DNA of 64,000 nt from an uncultured bacterium (GTDB taxonomy: Bacteria; Pseudomonadota; Alphaproteobacteria; Sphingomonadales; Sphingomonadaceae). The notes under the pieces were generated by a model. That model was not told where the DNA came from, made no database searches, and saw nothing but the letters and a program-made list of their open reading frames with translations. Within the stretch, counting starts at the first letter, position 1. Each line of letters opens with the position of its first letter. The stretch spans positions 124,001 to 188,000 of the forward strand of contig CALOGB020000126.1 in assembly GCA_942636505.2 (NCBI GenBank), in the 5' to 3' direction. Positions 62,842 through 64,000 of the stretch are shown one piece after another. Position numbers and translations under genes: made by a program.

Positions 62842-64000
62842 TCAATCGTCGGCAGCGGGCACGTAGACACGCGCGGCAGTCGACAGCTTGTCGATGCACT
62901 CGGCGATGTGGCTCTCGTCGATCACCAGCGGCGGCAGGATTCGGACGACGTTCTCGCCCGCCGACACCAGCAGCAGATTGTGGTTGTCGCGCGCGAACGC
63001 GACGAACGCACGGCTGTCGCTCTTGAGCTTCAGCCCGAGCATCAGCCCGGTGCCGCGAACGCTGTCGAACAGGTGATCGTGGTTGGGGATCATCTGCTCG
63101 AGCCCCTGCCGCAACCGGTCGCCCATCGCCGTGACGTTGTCGAGGAAGCCGTCCTCGAGCATCACGTCGAGGATCGCCTCGCCCGCCGCCATCGCCAGCG
63201 GATTGCCGCCATAGGTCGAGCCGTGCGTGCCGGCGACCATGCCCTTGGCCGCTTCCTCGGTCGCGAGGCAGGCGCCCAGCGGGAAGCCGCCGCCGATACC
63301 CTTGGCGACCGCCATGATGTCCGGCGTGATGCCGTACAGCTCGTGCGCGAAGAACTTGCCGGTGCGCCCGTACCCGCACTGGACCTCGTCGAGCACCAGC
63401 AGCAGGCCGTGCTCGTCGCAGGCCTTGCGCAGACCGGTGAGGAACTCGTGGCTCGCCTGGCGGATGCCGCCCTCGCCCTGGATCGGCTCGACCAGGAAGC
63501 CCGCAGTGTTGTCGTCGATCAGCGCGAGCGCGCCTTCGAGATCGTTGAACTTCGCATAGGCGAACCCCGGCAGCAGCGGTTCGAACCCGTCGCGCATCTT
63601 GGCCTGGTTGGTCGCCGAGATCGCGCCGAGCGTACGGCCGTGGAACGCGGTGTCGAACGTGATCAGCGTGTGACGCTGCGGGTTGCCGTTGGCGAAATGA
63701 TAGCGCCGCGCGGTCTTGATTGCGCACTCGACCGCTTCCGCACCCGAATTGGTGAAGAACACCGTGTCGGCGAAACTGTTGTCGACGAGGCGCTGCGCGA
63801 GGTGCTCGCCCTGCGGCGACCCGTACAGGTTCGACACGTGCATCAGCGTCGCCGCCTGCTCGGCGATCGCCTTGGTCAGATGCGGATGTGCGTGGCCGAG
63901 CGCGTTGACCGCGATGCCGCTGGCGAAATCGAGATACTGCTGGCCGTCCTCGCCGAAGAGGTACGCGCCCTCGCCTCGGACCGGACGCACGCCACACCGC
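62842..64000 (-). CDS. argD: Acetylornithine/succinyldiaminopimelate aminotransferase (5' end cut by window)
   Basis: PLP-dependent class III aminotransferase of arginine (and lysine) synthesis. At least 386 residues are visible. Motifs: FASGIAVNALGHAHP, FFTNSGAEAVECAIKTAR, the PLP Asp in LVLDEVQCGYGRTG, and the Schiff-base Lys in MAVAKGIGGGFPLG, with THGSTYGGNPLA. The frame runs through the window edge; reading RCGVRPVRGEGAYLF, a GTG at 63990 is an internal codon and the real start lies beyond 64000. Upstream of argF. Confidence 0.95.
   Translation of the reverse strand, partial: RCGVRPVRGEGAYLFGEDGQQYLDFASGIAVNALGHAHPHLTKAIAEQAATLMHVSNLYGSPQGEHLAQRLVDNSFADTVFFTNSGAEAVECAIKTARRYHFANGNPQRHTLITFDTAFHGRTLGAISATNQAKMRDGFEPLLPGFAYAKFNDLEGALALIDDNTAGFLVEPIQGEGGIRQASHEFLTGLRKACDEHGLLLVLDEVQCGYGRTGKFFAHELYGITPDIMAVAKGIGGGFPLGACLATEEAAKGMVAGTHGSTYGGNPLAMAAGEAILDVMLEDGFLDNVTAMGDRLRQGLEQMIPNHDHLFDSVRGTGLMLGLKLKSDSRAFVAFARDNHNLLLVSAGENVVRILPPLVIDESHIAECIDKLSTAARVYVPAADD

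Overview
The window is high-GC, gene-dense bacterial chromosome. Gene content and style point to an alphaproteobacterium of the Sphingomonas/Novosphingobium group: large TonB-dependent receptors beside sugar catabolism, a ManD dehydratase whose active-site residues match the Novosphingobium enzyme with a one-residue shift, petABC order, a long-tailed ribosomal protein L25, many ATGA start/stop overlaps, and numerous G/C-rich palindromic repeats between genes. This assignment is an inference; no rRNA or tRNA gene is present to confirm it. Layout: (1) 1-5050 holds, on the minus strand, a TPP (THI-box) riboswitch followed by a TonB-dependent receptor, an APH-fold kinase and a PnuC-family transporter, read here as a thiamine uptake and salvage operon, with an unknown 118-residue gene trailing it. 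(2) 5350-9386 holds small genes, a GNAT acetyltransferase, a class II-type photolyase and an MFS exporter. (3) 9404-30390 is a sugar-acid and glucuronoxylan utilisation region: a secreted pectate-lyase-like/beta-propeller fusion, an orphan LuxR HTH protein, a GntP permease with a possible coupled leader peptide, a GntR/FCD regulator, a TonB receptor, then a tight minus-strand operon (GH3, manD, exuT-type MFS, uxaC, SMP-30 lactonase) divergent from a GH67 alpha-glucuronidase and an SGNH-esterase/CE4-deacetylase fusion. The logic is debranching and deacetylation of xylo-oligomers outside the cytoplasm, uptake of glucuronate, and conversion towards 2-keto-3-deoxygluconate. The fructuronate reductase and KDG kinase steps are not in the window. 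(4) 30431-42645 is housekeeping: ppdK, glyS, glyQ, a TraB/GumN protein, rplY, pth, a TIGR02466 protein, a zinc alcohol dehydrogenase and ychF. (5) 42664-49100 is more accessory: excalibur protein, lower-GC hypothetical gene, His/Met-rich probable copper outer-membrane protein, NPP-type phosphodiesterase, MaoC protein and a Gly-rich lipoprotein. (6) 49357-64000 is housekeeping again: apt, petCBA, trmL, hemF, GNAT, two paralogous membrane proteins, lipB, two exported proteins, queE/queC, hslO, argF and argD (cut by the window end). The most unusual signal is the repeat landscape. At least four families of palindromic elements sit between genes, and two elements of different families lie in frame inside glyS, adding about 36 and 43 residues to glycyl-tRNA synthetase beta. 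A separate modular repeat built from 8-mers occurs three times near 48.2-48.35 kb. All functions were assigned by eye from sequence motifs and context; no database search was run.
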